Shown here one piece after another: positions 8,090-17,439 of a stretch of 64,000 nucleotides of DNA. Source of the DNA: Polyangia bacterium (GTDB lineage Bacteria > Myxococcota_A > Polyangia > Nannocystales > Nannocystaceae); contig JAUHWG010000025.1 in the NCBI GenBank assembly GCA_030424595.1, positions 62,001 to 126,000 on the forward strand, read 5' to 3'. Position numbers and translations under genes: made by a program. Positions within the stretch are counted from its first letter, which is position 1, and every line of letters begins with the position of its first letter. Under the pieces are notes generated by a model, which searched no databases, had not been told where the DNA came from, and was given only the letters and a program-made list of their open reading frames with translations.

Positions 8090-11000
8090 ATGAACAACGT
8101 CACCCCGAACGACACGATCCCCACAGCTCCGGCGAGGCCCGGGGTCTATCGAGCGCGCAACAAGATCCGGGTGGTGACCGCGGCCGCGCTCTTCGACGGC
8201 CATGACGCCGCGATCAACGTCATGCGCCGGATCCTCCAGGCGACCGGCGCGGAGGTGATCCACATGGGGCATAACCGCGGCGCCGAAGAGGTCGTCGACG
8301 CGGCGATCGCCGAGGACGCGCAGGCCATCGCCGTCTCCTCCTATCAGGGAGGGCACGTCGAGTACTTCAAGTACATGGTCGACCTCCTGAAGGAGAAGGG
8401 GGCGGGCCACATCACCCTCTGGGGCGGCGGCGGCGGAGTCATCGTCCCGCGCGAGATCGAGGAGCTCCACGCCTACGGGGTCAAGCGGATCTTCAGCCCT
8501 GAGGACGGCCGTCAGCACGGTCTTCAGGGGATGATCAACATGATCGTCGAGGGCGCCGACTTCTCGACCGCGCCGGCGCAGCCGCTCGCGGAGCTCGCCA
8601 GCCTCGGCGAGCGCGAGGGGGGCGTCGGCCGTCTCGCGCGCCTTATCACCCTGGTCGAGACCCCTGAGAGCTGCCCCGAGGGGCAGCAGGTGATCGACGC
8701 GGTTCGGGCCGCGTCGCTGCCCTCGATCCCGGTCGTCGGCATCACCGGCACCGGCGGCGCCGGCAAGAGCTCGCTGACCGACGAGCTCGTCTCACGGCTG
8801 CTCCGCGATCATCCCAAGCGCCGGGTCGCCGTGATCTCCGTCGACCCGACGAGGCGGCGCACCGGCGGCGCGCTGCTCGGCGACCGGATCCGGATGAACT
8901 CGCTGCGGACGCCGCGGGCCTACATGCGGAGCATGGCGACCCGCGCGTCGGGGGCGGAGCTCTCCTCGGCGACCGACGACGCGGTCCGCCTCTGCAAGCT
9001 CGCGGGCTACGATCTCGTGATCGTCGAGACCTCGGGGATCGGCCAAGGCGACGCCGCGATCGAGCGCCTCGCCGACGTGACCCTCTATGTGATGACCGCG
9101 GAGTACGGCGCGCCGAGCCAGCTCGAGAAGATCGAGATGCTCGACGTCGCCGACCTCGTCGCCATCAACAAGTTCGAGCACAAGGGGTCGAAGGACGCCT
9201 TCCGCGACGTCCGCAAGCAGCTCCGCCGCAACCGCGAGCTCTTCCACGCGGCGGACGATGAGCTCCCGGTCTTCGGCACCGTCGCGAGCCGCTTCAACGA
9301 CGCCGGGGTCAACGGGCTCTTCGCCGCGCTCTGCGGGCTCCTGAGCGAGCGCGGCGACGCCGTCTGGGAGGCCAAGATCCCCGCCGAACAGCGGCGGATC
9401 GCCTCCGAGTGCGACGATTTGATCGCCGCCGACAGATCCCACTACCTCGCCGAGATCGTCCGCACAGTCCGCGGCTACAAGGCCGAGGTGGAGGCTCAGG
9501 TCTCCCGGGTCCGCGAGATCTCGGCGCTGAGGCAGGCGCGGACTCTCCTGGCCGAGGAGGCGGCGGGGGAGGGCGCCCTCGCGACGCTCGATCGCCGCAT
9601 CGAGGCCCTGGGCCAACGGGTCGGCTCGGACGCTCGCCGGGCGCTAGAGGAGCTCCCGCGCCTGCGCGAGGCCTACGCCAGCGGCGAGTACGTCATTCAG
9701 ATCCGCGGTCGATCCCTCCGCTATCCCACCACCGTCGAGACCCTCTCCGAGAGCATCGTCCCCCGGGTGGCGCTCCCGCGTGACGATGAGCCCGGGGCGG
9801 TCGTCCGCTACATGCTCCTAGAGGGACCCCCCGGCTTCTTCCCCTTCACCGGCGGGGTCTTCCCCTTCAAGCGCGAGGGGGAGGACCCGAAGCGGATGTT
9901 CGCCGGCGAGGGGGGTCCTGCGCGGACCAATGAGCGCTTCCACTATCTCTCCGCGGGCGAGCCGGCGACGCGGCTCTCGACCGCGTTCGACTCGGTCACC
10001 CTCTACGGTTGGGATCCCGCCGAGCGCCCGGACATCTACGGAAAGATCGGAGAGAGCGGTGTCTCTGTCTGCACCCTGGACGACGCCAAGCTGCTCTATC
10101 GGGGCTTTGACCTCTGCGCGAGCAATACCAGCGTGTCGATGACGATCAACGGCCCCGCGCCGATCGTCCTCGCGTTCTTCTTTAACGCCGCGATCGACCA
10201 GCAGGTCGAGGCCGCCGAGGAGGAGCGCGGACGCCCGCTGACCTCCGAGGAGCGGCAGGAGGTCGTCGACAATACGCTCAAGGTGGTCCGCGGGACGGTC
10301 CAGGCGGACATCCTCAAGGAGGATCAGGCCCAGAACACCTGCATCTTCTCGGTGCCCTTTGCTCTGCGAATGATGGGCGATATCCAGGAGTTCTTCATCC
10401 GCAAGGGGGTCCGCAACTACTACTCGGTGTCGATCAGCGGCTATCACATCGCTGAGGCCGGGGCGAACCCGATCTCCCAGCTCGCCTTTACCCTGGCCAA
10501 TGGCTTTACCTATGTCGAGTACTACCGGTCGCGGGGGCTCGACATCGACGCCTTCGCCCCGAACCTCAGCTTCTTCTTCTCGAACGGCCTAGACGCCGAG
10601 TACACGGTGATCGGCCGGGTCGCGCGGCGGATCTGGGCGGTGGCGATGCGGGACCTCTACGGCGCCAGCGAGCGCAGCCAAAAGCTCAAGTATCACATCC
10701 AGACCAGCGGCCGCTCGCTACACGCGATGGAGGTCGACTTCAACGACATTCGGACCACCCTGCAGGCCCTCTTCGCCTACTACGACCACTGCAATAGCCT
10801 GCACACCAACGCCTATGACGAGGCGATCACGACGCCGACCGAGGCCAGCGTGCGGCGGGCGATGGCGATCCAGATGATCATCACCAAGGAGCAGGGGCTG
10901 GCGAAGAGCGAGAACGTGCTCCAGGGATCCTACGTCGTCGAAGAGCTCACCTCTCTCGTCGAGGAGGCGGTGCTCGCCGAGTTCACCCGCCTGGACGAGC

Positions 11001-11395
11001 GCGGAGGGGTCCTCGGGGCGATGGAGCGGCAGTACCAGCGCTCGAAGATCCAAGAGGAGAGCCTCAAGTACGAGCAGCTCAAGCACAGCGGCGAGCTGCC
11101 GATCGTCGGGGTTAACACCTTCAAGAACCCCCACAAAAGCGGTGTTGAGGAGGCCTCATCCGTCGACCTCACCCGTGCGAGCAACGACGAGAAGGACGCC
11201 CAGATCGATCGCCTGCGGCGCTTCCAGGCCGACCGCAGCGCCGCCTCTGCGCATGCGCTAGAGCGCCTCAAGGGGGTCGCCTTGGCGGGAGGGAACATCT
11301 TTGAGGAGCTTATGGAGACTGTCCGCTCCTGCTCTCTTGGGGAGATCTCGCAGGCCCTCTTTGAGGTCGGCGGGGAGTATCGGCGGTCAATGTAA
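8090..11395 (+). CDS. icmF: Fused isobutyryl-CoA mutase IcmF
   Basis: An 1101-aa fusion in the IcmF order: a B12-binding domain first (FDGHDAA, residues 35-41, holds the DxHxxG base-off cobalamin ligand motif), then a MeaB-type G-protein chaperone domain (GTGGAGKSS near residue 220, VDPTRRRTGGALLGDRIRMN), then the large TIM-barrel mutase domain (about 540-1095). IcmF converts isobutyryl-CoA and n-butyryl-CoA (or related acyl-CoAs) reversibly with adenosylcobalamin, feeding branched and straight fatty-acid starters. Length fits the family. The start at 8090 (MNNVTP) is preferred to the GTG at 8066. I see no cobalamin riboswitch in the short divergent upstream region. Confidence 0.96.
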   Translation: MNNVTPNDTIPTAPARPGVYRARNKIRVVTAAALFDGHDAAINVMRRILQATGAEVIHMGHNRGAEEVVDAAIAEDAQAIAVSSYQGGHVEYFKYMVDLLKEKGAGHITLWGGGGGVIVPREIEELHAYGVKRIFSPEDGRQHGLQGMINMIVEGADFSTAPAQPLAELASLGEREGGVGRLARLITLVETPESCPEGQQVIDAVRAASLPSIPVVGITGTGGAGKSSLTDELVSRLLRDHPKRRVAVISVDPTRRRTGGALLGDRIRMNSLRTPRAYMRSMATRASGAELSSATDDAVRLCKLAGYDLVIVETSGIGQGDAAIERLADVTLYVMTAEYGAPSQLEKIEMLDVADLVAINKFEHKGSKDAFRDVRKQLRRNRELFHAADDELPVFGTVASRFNDAGVNGLFAALCGLLSERGDAVWEAKIPAEQRRIASECDDLIAADRSHYLAEIVRTVRGYKAEVEAQVSRVREISALRQARTLLAEEAAGEGALATLDRRIEALGQRVGSDARRALEELPRLREAYASGEYVIQIRGRSLRYPTTVETLSESIVPRVALPRDDEPGAVVRYMLLEGPPGFFPFTGGVFPFKREGEDPKRMFAGEGGPARTNERFHYLSAGEPATRLSTAFDSVTLYGWDPAERPDIYGKIGESGVSVCTLDDAKLLYRGFDLCASNTSVSMTINGPAPIVLAFFFNAAIDQQVEAAEEERGRPLTSEERQEVVDNTLKVVRGTVQADILKEDQAQNTCIFSVPFALRMMGDIQEFFIRKGVRNYYSVSISGYHIAEAGANPISQLAFTLANGFTYVEYYRSRGLDIDAFAPNLSFFFSNGLDAEYTVIGRVARRIWAVAMRDLYGASERSQKLKYHIQTSGRSLHAMEVDFNDIRTTLQALFAYYDHCNSLHTNAYDEAITTPTEASVRRAMAIQMIITKEQGLAKSENVLQGSYVVEELTSLVEEAVLAEFTRLDERGGVLGAMERQYQRSKIQEESLKYEQLKHSGELPIVGVNTFKNPHKSGVEEASSVDLTRASNDEKDAQIDRLRRFQADRSAASAHALERLKGVALAGGNIFEELMETVRSCSLGEISQALFEVGGEYRRSM

Positions 11396-11411
11396 ACATA
11401 GCTCGCCTCCC

Positions 11412-11433
11412 CGTATTTGATCCGACAAATACG
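11412..11433. promoter_or_regulatory. AT-rich palindrome before AT-hook gene
   Basis: CGTATTTG (11412-11419) and CAAATACG (11426-11433) are perfect 8-bp arms around ATCCGA. The element sits in the 73-bp gap between icmF and the AT-hook gene, ending 35 bp before that gene's ATG, and is AT-rich against a GC-rich background. It could be an operator (autoregulation) or a weak RNA hairpin after icmF. Confidence 0.5.
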
Positions 11434-11468
11434 TCGACACCGTCGGGTGCTGTGATAGCCTCCCGGCC

Positions 11469-12029
11469 ATGTCATCGAAGTACGAAGCTGCATTTCAGGC
11501 GGCGGTAATCGACCGTGAGCGGCAAATCTGCATCGACCTGCTGCGCGAGACCCCCGAGTTGACGCTTGGTGAAATCCACAAGCTCAGCAAGGGATCGCTC
11601 GGCCGTATCTTTGACGCGATCTCGGTCGCCGAGATCCTCGCCGGTGCGGCCTCCTCGGCGCCGGCGAAGCCCAAGGGTCGGGTCGGCCGACCCCGCGGGA
11701 GCAAGTCCTCGCCGAAGGCGAAGGCGAAGGCGAAGGCGCCAGCGCAACAGTCCCTCGTCGAGCAGGCTGAGCCCGCCGCGGCCGTCGAGGACGCGGTCTC
11801 CGAAGCTCCGCCGACCGTCAACACCCGCACCCCCGCGGGACGTGCCGCCTACGACAAGGCGATCTTCCAGGCGCTGACCGACATCGGTGAGCCCGTCGGC
11901 GTCGCCAAGCTGATGGCCCGCGCCGGCGGCACCAACCTGCAAGCGCGAGCTGCGCTCAACCGCCTCATAGACGCTGGCAAGGTGTCGTGGACCGGCAAGG
12001 CCCGCGGTACCCGATACAACGTGACCTAG
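11469..12029 (+). CDS. Small AT-hook DNA-binding protein
   Basis: A 186-aa basic protein in three parts: an N-terminal segment (1-60, KLSKGSLGRIFDAISVAEIL) that looks helical and histone-like, a central Ala/Lys/Pro-rich linker with an AT-hook (GRVGRPRGSK, about residues 74-83) and an AKAKAKAKA run, and a C-terminal segment (about 120-186: PVGVAKLMARAGGTNLQARAALNRLIDAGKVSW) that reads as a winged-helix-like unit. AT-hooks bind the minor groove of AT-rich DNA; in myxobacteria such proteins (for example CarD) act in light and developmental gene control, though this is not CarD. It has its own AT-rich palindrome upstream and a strong terminator downstream, so it is probably monocistronic. Confidence 0.75.
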   Translation: MSSKYEAAFQAAVIDRERQICIDLLRETPELTLGEIHKLSKGSLGRIFDAISVAEILAGAASSAPAKPKGRVGRPRGSKSSPKAKAKAKAPAQQSLVEQAEPAAAVEDAVSEAPPTVNTRTPAGRAAYDKAIFQALTDIGEPVGVAKLMARAGGTNLQARAALNRLIDAGKVSWTGKARGTRYNVT

Positions 12030-12152
12030 CGCTCCGCGCCCCCCGTAGAGTCCCTCGCACAGGGCCCTACCGCGGAGGTGGAGTCCGCCGTCCCGCTTGT
12101 CTCCAGTCCGACCGCGCCGCAGGGCGCGGGCCTACGGGTAGGCAAGAACTTT

Positions 12153-12187
12153 CGCAGCCGCAGCTTTGTTGCGGCTGCGTCGCTTTT
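12153..12187 (+). terminator. Rho-independent terminator after AT-hook gene
   Basis: CGCAGCCGCA (12153-12162) pairs perfectly with TGCGGCTGCG (12170-12179) around a 7-nt loop, and is followed by TCGCTTTTT. A 10-bp GC-rich stem plus T-run in the rightward direction is the clearest intrinsic terminator in the window. Confidence 0.85.
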
Positions 12188-12244
12188 TGGTGAAATTGAC
12201 GGAGCTGTCGCGATCCCCCGGGTCGTGCGCTGGAGGTCCGATAG

Positions 12245-13147
12245 ATGCTCGCTCGAATGCCCGTACCCCGTGCCCTCTACGTGATGCTCGTCGTCGCTGG
12301 TGTCGCCTGTCGACCGAGCACCGAGGACACGGCGACTACGTCCGCTTCATCCTCGAGCACGTCCCGCGACGACACGACGACCGACGGGTCGACGACCGAC
12401 GATTCGGCCGGCGCGACATCTTCGGAGACGACCGGGATGGATCCGGACATCGGCGGCGAAGGGGGCCTTTGCTCGCTGATCTTGCAGGACTGTCCTGAGG
12501 GACAGAAGTGCGTGCCCTACAACATGAGCGGCGGGATCATCCCCGACGGGGTCAAGTGTGTCGAGGAGCCGATCAACCCCGACGGCGTCGGCGAGCCCTG
12601 CAAGACCTACAACAACTTTGGCTCGGGAGACGACTCCTGCGCCAAGGGCGGGATGTGCTTCGACATCGACAACGACGGCGACGGCAGCTGCGTCGGACAC
12701 TGCTTCGGCACCCCCGAGTCGCCGATGTGTCTCAAGCCGGAGGAGAAGTGCGTGACCTTCTTCGATCCGCCGGTGCCGCTGTGCTTTGTCGCCTGCGATC
12801 CCCTGGTGCAGAATTGCCCCGACGGCGAGGGCTGCTACATGGACGCGCCCAACGTCGGCTCGGAGGGCTTCGTCTGCATGCCGACCGTGCTCGCGCCCAA
12901 CGAGGACGGGGACTACGGCGACCTCTGCTACAACCAGGCGGGTTGCGCCCCGGGCTTCTCGTGCATCTGGCCGGAGAACGTCCCGAACTGTAAGTTCGAG
13001 TACTGCTGCTCGCCCTGGTGTGACTTCGACACGGACCCGGAGATCTGCTCGAAGCTCCACCCGACGATGGACTGCGTGCCCTGGTACGAAGAGGGCAAGG
13101 CCCAGCCGGGCCTCGAGTCCCTGGGTATCTGCGCGATACCGCTCTAG
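12245..13147 (+). CDS. Cysteine-rich secreted lipoprotein
   Basis: A 300-aa protein with a lipoprotein signal (lipobox AGVAC, Cys22), then a Thr/Ser/Asp-rich linker (25-75) and a body with about 24 cysteines in repeated patterns such as CPEGQKC, CKTYNNF, CVTFFDPPVPLC, CPDGEGC, CAPGFSC and CCSPWCDF. Cysteine spacing resembles EGF-like or disulphide-locked extracellular modules seen in many myxobacterial surface lipoproteins. No catalytic motif is visible. It is probably displayed on the outer membrane. The start at 12245 is used; an in-frame ATG four codons later is equally possible. Function unknown. Confidence 0.75.
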   Translation: MLARMPVPRALYVMLVVAGVACRPSTEDTATTSASSSSTSRDDTTTDGSTTDDSAGATSSETTGMDPDIGGEGGLCSLILQDCPEGQKCVPYNMSGGIIPDGVKCVEEPINPDGVGEPCKTYNNFGSGDDSCAKGGMCFDIDNDGDGSCVGHCFGTPESPMCLKPEEKCVTFFDPPVPLCFVACDPLVQNCPDGEGCYMDAPNVGSEGFVCMPTVLAPNEDGDYGDLCYNQAGCAPGFSCIWPENVPNCKFEYCCSPWCDFDTDPEICSKLHPTMDCVPWYEEGKAQPGLESLGICAIPL

Positions 13148-13569
13148 GCAGGTCGCTCCAGCCGGCCCGCTCTTGGGTGGTCCCCTCCTCGCCCTCGCGA
13201 GCCGCAGCGCCGGCCTAGCAGCTGCTCGTCACTGAGAGCAGGCAGCGGAGCCCAGCTCGGAGCCCGGAGCGTCGCCGACGCTCAGGTCGGTCTTCCGAGC
13301 TCGCCACAGCGGCGACATGCACGTAGCCGTCTTCAGCGGCTGCATGACCGGGAGCAGCCAGCCGAGCCCTGAGCTGGCGCCGGCCGTCTGCGCTGGCCTC
13401 CTACTGGGGAGTGCGCCGACGGGGCCCTTCGACACGAGGGCAGACGAAGGACGGCCGCCCAGGCGCTCGGCAGCCGTCATCGTCGCGCGGGGGCCTCCTC
13501 CGCACGCTCTGGCCAGAAGGGGCAGGGCATCCGCAACGCCGCCGCGGAGGGGCGAGGCGTTCGCTCTGG
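13148..13569. other. Intergenic stretch between convergent genes, nothing recognised
   Basis: A 422-bp GC-rich gap between the Cys-rich lipoprotein and the leftward exported protein. Open frames exist but none has protein-like composition, a ribosome site or a family motif. No clear hairpin with a T-run was found. Confidence 0.5.
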
Positions 13570-14268
13570 CTAGAACCGGTAGGTCATCCGCACACCGCCG
13601 CCGAAGGGCGAGGCGGTGTTGCCGAGGCGGAGGTTGGGAGCGCGCCGGGTGATCCGCAGGCCGTCGGAGTTGAGCGCGGTCCGATAGCGTCGGCGAGAGC
13701 GGGCGAAGAGGACGGTGCCGGCGACGCCCATGGAGAGCCCTGCGACCTGGGCGAGGCCCGGGAAGAAGACGAGGGCGAAGCGGCCGCTCATCGTCTGGAC
13801 CTCGGAGGTGGCGAGGAAGGGGCCGAGGACCGGGATCATCAGGGAGCCGCCGAGCTTGCGACAGTCGTACCCGTCCGAGCTCGAGCAGTTGTCGATGAGC
13901 GCCGCGCCGGAGAGGGCTGTGATCCCGTAGCTGGCGGCGAAGAGCGACCAGCCGGTGATCATCAGGCCGATCCCGCGACGCCGCTGCGGTTGATACACGG
14001 GCGGCGCCTCGGTGGGCTCTGGGGGAGGCGCGGGGTAGGAGACCACGCGGACGTTGTCGACCTCGGTCGCCGGCTGGGAGAGATCCTGTCCTGGCTCCGC
14101 CGGCGTATCGCTGGTCTCGGCGACCTCGGAGGTGGTCGTCACGGTGACGGTCTCGGCGGCGGGCTCCTCGGCGACGGGACCTCCGGCGACCTCCGGGGTG
14201 GCCGAGGCGATGTCGCCCGCGAGAAAGGTTGCAGCAGTAATTAATCCAAGTAGTGAGCGCTGAAGCAT
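13570..14268 (-). CDS. Exported membrane protein of unknown function
   Basis: A 232-aa protein. The ATG at 14268 is chosen because GGAGGGG lies nine bases upstream and it begins a signal-like helix (MLQRSLLGLITAATFLAG). Residues 25-100 are a Glu/Thr/Pro-rich periplasmic linker, followed by RRRGIGLMITGWSLFAASYG and two or three further hydrophobic stretches to residue 190, with one CSSSDGYDC disulphide-like loop between them. The pattern (signal, acidic linker, paired helices, variable tail) resembles the membrane half of the TPR protein at 60302, but with no TPR part. I recognise no family. Confidence 0.65.
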   Translation of the reverse strand: MLQRSLLGLITAATFLAGDIASATPEVAGGPVAEEPAAETVTVTTTSEVAETSDTPAEPGQDLSQPATEVDNVRVVSYPAPPPEPTEAPPVYQPQRRRGIGLMITGWSLFAASYGITALSGAALIDNCSSSDGYDCRKLGGSLMIPVLGPFLATSEVQTMSGRFALVFFPGLAQVAGLSMGVAGTVLFARSRRRYRTALNSDGLRITRRAPNLRLGNTASPFGGGVRMTYRF

Positions 14269-14383
14269 GGTGGGTAACCCCTCCGCCATCCTAGCAGCGT
14301 CAGCGGCGGGGCGGCTAGGAGAGGGCGCAACGGCGCCTCGCTCGGCGAGGTCTGGCCGAACCTGCGCTCCGGACGTGGGCCGG

Positions 14384-15421
14384 TCAGGCGGCCGGCAGCG
14401 TGGCGATCGACAGGCTCGGTCCGAGCTCGAGGTCGATGCGATCGAGCCCGTGAAACTGCTCACCGTCGATGACCGGGTTGATGTGCTCCCCCGCAGCGGC
14501 GACGATCGAGACGTTGCGAACGCGGTTATCGAAGACCTGACCGCCGCGGATCGGCGTTCCGAAGACGATGTTGGGGACGTTGAAGACGACGCCGACCGGC
14601 GAGGTCGAGATCGCCTGGAAGTGGAGAAAGCCGCTCTCGTTGGCCCGCCGGAAGCAGCGGACGACCCCCGCGAGGTTGATGTCGATGGCGCCGATCTGGA
14701 GCGACATAAAGGAGGAGAAGGCGAGGCGCTTGCCGTCGACCTCGATCGACGCGGCGGTCGGCCGGAAGAAGTCGCTGTAGCTGTCGCCGGGGAGCCAGCG
14801 TCGCAGGGGGCTGGCGAAGGTGTCGACCAGGGCCGCGCCCGCGGCCGCGCCGATGACCCCGGCGATGGCCATCGCCCCGCGATCCTTGGGCAGCGCGTAG
14901 TACTTGTCGAAGAAGTTGTTGGCGACGCCGGCGAGGGCGGTCGCGAGGCCGAGGCGATCGAAGTCGACGGTCTCACCGTCGGCGTTCTTGCCCTGGCCGC
15001 GGTGACGGCAGGTGTCGACCTGGACGGTCCTCGGCTCGCGGCCCGCGTCGAGCTCGCGGACCAGGCGGTCGACGATCGAGATGGCGTCACCCTTGAGGCC
15101 GGCCTTGCGGGCGATGAAGTCGACGGTGCCGCCGTTGGTCGGGACGATCACCGGCAGCTGAGCGTCGGCGCCCCGGGAGCCGAGCCGTTGGTGGAGGGTG
15201 TTGAGCACCCAGTGCAGGGTCCCGTCGCCGCCGTCGCAGACCCAGTACTTGGTGCCCGCCTCGAGGAGCTCGTCGACCGCCCGCGGCAGATCGTCGAGGC
15301 TCTTGGTCTCTTTGACCACGCCGTGATGACCAACCGCCCGCTGGATCGCCCCCCGCCGCTCGGGGTGGCGCCAGTTCTTCTTGGAGTTCGGGTTGGTGAT
15401 GACGCCGAGAGTGTTCTGCAT
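14384..15421 (-). CDS. Diacylglycerol kinase-like lipid kinase
   Basis: A 345-aa protein that starts at the ATG at 15421 (MQNTLGVITNPNSKKN), giving the first strand of the DAGK catalytic fold directly. The nucleotide-binding signature VCDGGDGTLHWVLN lies near residue 75, and PTNGGTVDFIARKAGLKG near residue 110 matches the second conserved block. Members phosphorylate diacylglycerol, sphingoid bases or related lipids with ATP. The substrate cannot be told from sequence. It is leftward, separate from its neighbours, and 115 bp upstream of the exported protein gene, so the two may share a transcript. Confidence 0.85.
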   Translation of the reverse strand: MQNTLGVITNPNSKKNWRHPERRGAIQRAVGHHGVVKETKSLDDLPRAVDELLEAGTKYWVCDGGDGTLHWVLNTLHQRLGSRGADAQLPVIVPTNGGTVDFIARKAGLKGDAISIVDRLVRELDAGREPRTVQVDTCRHRGQGKNADGETVDFDRLGLATALAGVANNFFDKYYALPKDRGAMAIAGVIGAAAGAALVDTFASPLRRWLPGDSYSDFFRPTAASIEVDGKRLAFSSFMSLQIGAIDINLAGVVRCFRRANESGFLHFQAISTSPVGVVFNVPNIVFGTPIRGGQVFDNRVRNVSIVAAAGEHINPVIDGEQFHGLDRIDLELGPSLSIATLPAA

Positions 15422-15690
15422 GGAGTCGTCTCCGAAGACCGACAGAGGATAGGAGAATGACGGCGACGAGCGCAAATTACGTCTCTCTCAGATCCGCGCT
15501 GTAGACCCGTCTACGGGTCGTTCTTGCCGGTTTTTGCACGGGTGCGCAGGGGCATGCGCACTTGCATCGGAGACCCTCGATGTTCGAGGGAACAGGTGTT
15601 GCGTCGCATCAGCTCGGCCCCGCTCGAGATCAGCGGCGTCGACGTGCAGGAGGATGCACACCCCCGGCGTTTTCTGCCGTGCGAGAAAAA

Positions 15691-17226
15691 TTAGCGGGGG
15701 TCGGCGTCGGCGCCCGGCGCAGAAGCTTCGGCGGCCGCTTTGGACCCGCTGGCCGCGACCGCGGCGAGGTGTTCGGCGATCTCGTTTTGCACCGAGCGGG
15801 CGAGGGTGGTCTTGCCGCGGGTGATGTCGCCGATGAGGATCGAGAAGGCGAGCGGCGCCTTGCCGACCGCCCCGGCGTAGCCCGAGAGCGCCGAGGACTC
15901 GTTGAGAGTGCCGGTCTTGGCCCGGACGTAGCGGGTCGCCGCGCTGTCGCGCAGGCGTCGACGCATCGTCCCGTCGACCCCGCTGATCGGCAGCGAGGCG
16001 AGGAAGTCGGCGCTTATGCGGAAGTCGTTGTAGGTGGCGACGAGGAGCCCGGTGAGCTGGGCCGCGGTGATCCGGTTGGCGTCGTAGAGGCCGGAGCCGT
16101 TGGTCAGCTGCAGCCCCTCGCTCGGGATCCCGAGGCTTCGCAGGTGAGCGCGGACCTTGGCGAGCCCGCCCTCGAAGGTCGCGGGGTGGTCGTCGCTGAG
16201 GTCGAGCGTCTTCAGGATCTGCTCGGCCATGAAGTTGTTGGAGAGCTTGTTGACCCCGCGGATGAGGGTGCTGAGGGGCTGCGAGGCGTGGGTCGCCAGC
16301 GCCTCGGCGTTGCGGGGGACGGCGCCGGCCTTGACTGTGCGCTTGCCGACCTTGATCCCGCGCTCCTCGAGGACGAGGGCCAGGACGTCGCCGGCGTTGG
16401 TCGTCGGGTCGGCGACCGGATAGCGGTAGTGGGCGACGTTGGCGTCGACGCCGATCGTCCCGGCGAAGGAGAGCGAGAGGCGGCCGTCCTTGAGCTCGCG
16501 CTCGACCGTGACTTGGTTGCGGCTGCCGGCCTCGGTGGTGATCGACGAGGTGACCGGGATCGAGGGGAGGGCAGGGTCGAGGGCCGCCTTCGCGGTCTCG
16601 CCGACGGCGGAGCCGGGGCGGACGTGGACGACGAAGGTGTTGAAGTTGACGGCGCTCGCCGAGCTCATCGCCCGGTACGAGGCGAACTCGTCCTTCTGAT
16701 CAAAGGCGGGCGGGAGCTCGTCCTGATCAAACGCGGTCGAGTCGATGATGATCCCGCCCTTGACCTTGCGGATCCCGAGGGCGTGGAGGCTGCCCGCGAG
16801 CTCGTAGAGATCGGCGGTGACGAGCCACGGATCGCCGCCTCCCTTGAGGTAGAGGTCGCCGTCGACGGTGTCGCCCCGGCGCGCGCCCTTGGTCGTGAAG
16901 AGGCGGGTGAGGAAGCGGTGCTCCGGGCCCAGGATGCTGAGCGCGGCCGCGGTGGTCACCAGCTTGATGTTGCTCGCCGGGTTGACGGCGCTGTCGGGGT
17001 TGCGGCTGTAGAGCACCTCGCCGCTGGCGACGTCGGTGACGACGACGCTGATCGTCGCGTCCTTGAGGCGCTTGTGATCGAGGATGCGGTCGATCGTCGC
17101 AGCGAGGGCGCTGCTCCCGGCGGAGGGGGGGCTCACCTCTCCCATCACGGTCGCGGTCAGGGTCGCCGTTGGCGCGGTGATCGCGGTCGCGCCGGCGAGG
17201 ACTAGCTCGACGAGGAAGGAGCCCAT
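15691..17226 (-). CDS. dacB: D-alanyl-D-alanine carboxypeptidase/endopeptidase, PBP4 family (S13)
   Basis: A 511-aa protein with an N-terminal signal (MGSFLVELVLAGATAIT...). The three serine-peptidase motifs are present and ordered: SNIK (SxxK, in NPASNIKLVTTAA, about residue 83), SNN (SxN, in LSNNFMAEQ) and KTGT (in RAKTGTLNESSALSGYAG). Peptidase S13 enzymes cut the terminal D-Ala or D-Ala-mDAP crosslinks of peptidoglycan in the periplasm. Length is normal for the family, including the large insert between SxxK and SxN. It has no operon partner; a 215-bp gap separates it from the lipid kinase. Confidence 0.94.
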   Translation of the reverse strand: MGSFLVELVLAGATAITAPTATLTATVMGEVSPPSAGSSALAATIDRILDHKRLKDATISVVVTDVASGEVLYSRNPDSAVNPASNIKLVTTAAALSILGPEHRFLTRLFTTKGARRGDTVDGDLYLKGGGDPWLVTADLYELAGSLHALGIRKVKGGIIIDSTAFDQDELPPAFDQKDEFASYRAMSSASAVNFNTFVVHVRPGSAVGETAKAALDPALPSIPVTSSITTEAGSRNQVTVERELKDGRLSLSFAGTIGVDANVAHYRYPVADPTTNAGDVLALVLEERGIKVGKRTVKAGAVPRNAEALATHASQPLSTLIRGVNKLSNNFMAEQILKTLDLSDDHPATFEGGLAKVRAHLRSLGIPSEGLQLTNGSGLYDANRITAAQLTGLLVATYNDFRISADFLASLPISGVDGTMRRRLRDSAATRYVRAKTGTLNESSALSGYAGAVGKAPLAFSILIGDITRGKTTLARSVQNEIAEHLAAVAASGSKAAAEASAPGADADPR

Positions 17227-17439
17227 GGAGCCGCAGGGTACCGCCTTCGGGCGCCCGTGCAGAATTCGGGGCCACTTGCCGGTCTCCTGCCGGGTCGCGG
17301 GCCTGCACCCGGCGTGCTCCCGCGCGGCGCAGCCGGTCGGCTCGGCGCTCTGGGACCCGCTGGGAGGCGCTGCGTCGAGCTCGGTCAGGTCGACCGCTCG
17401 GGCGGCGGACGTTCTCTGCGCGCTGCCAAGGCGACGCCC

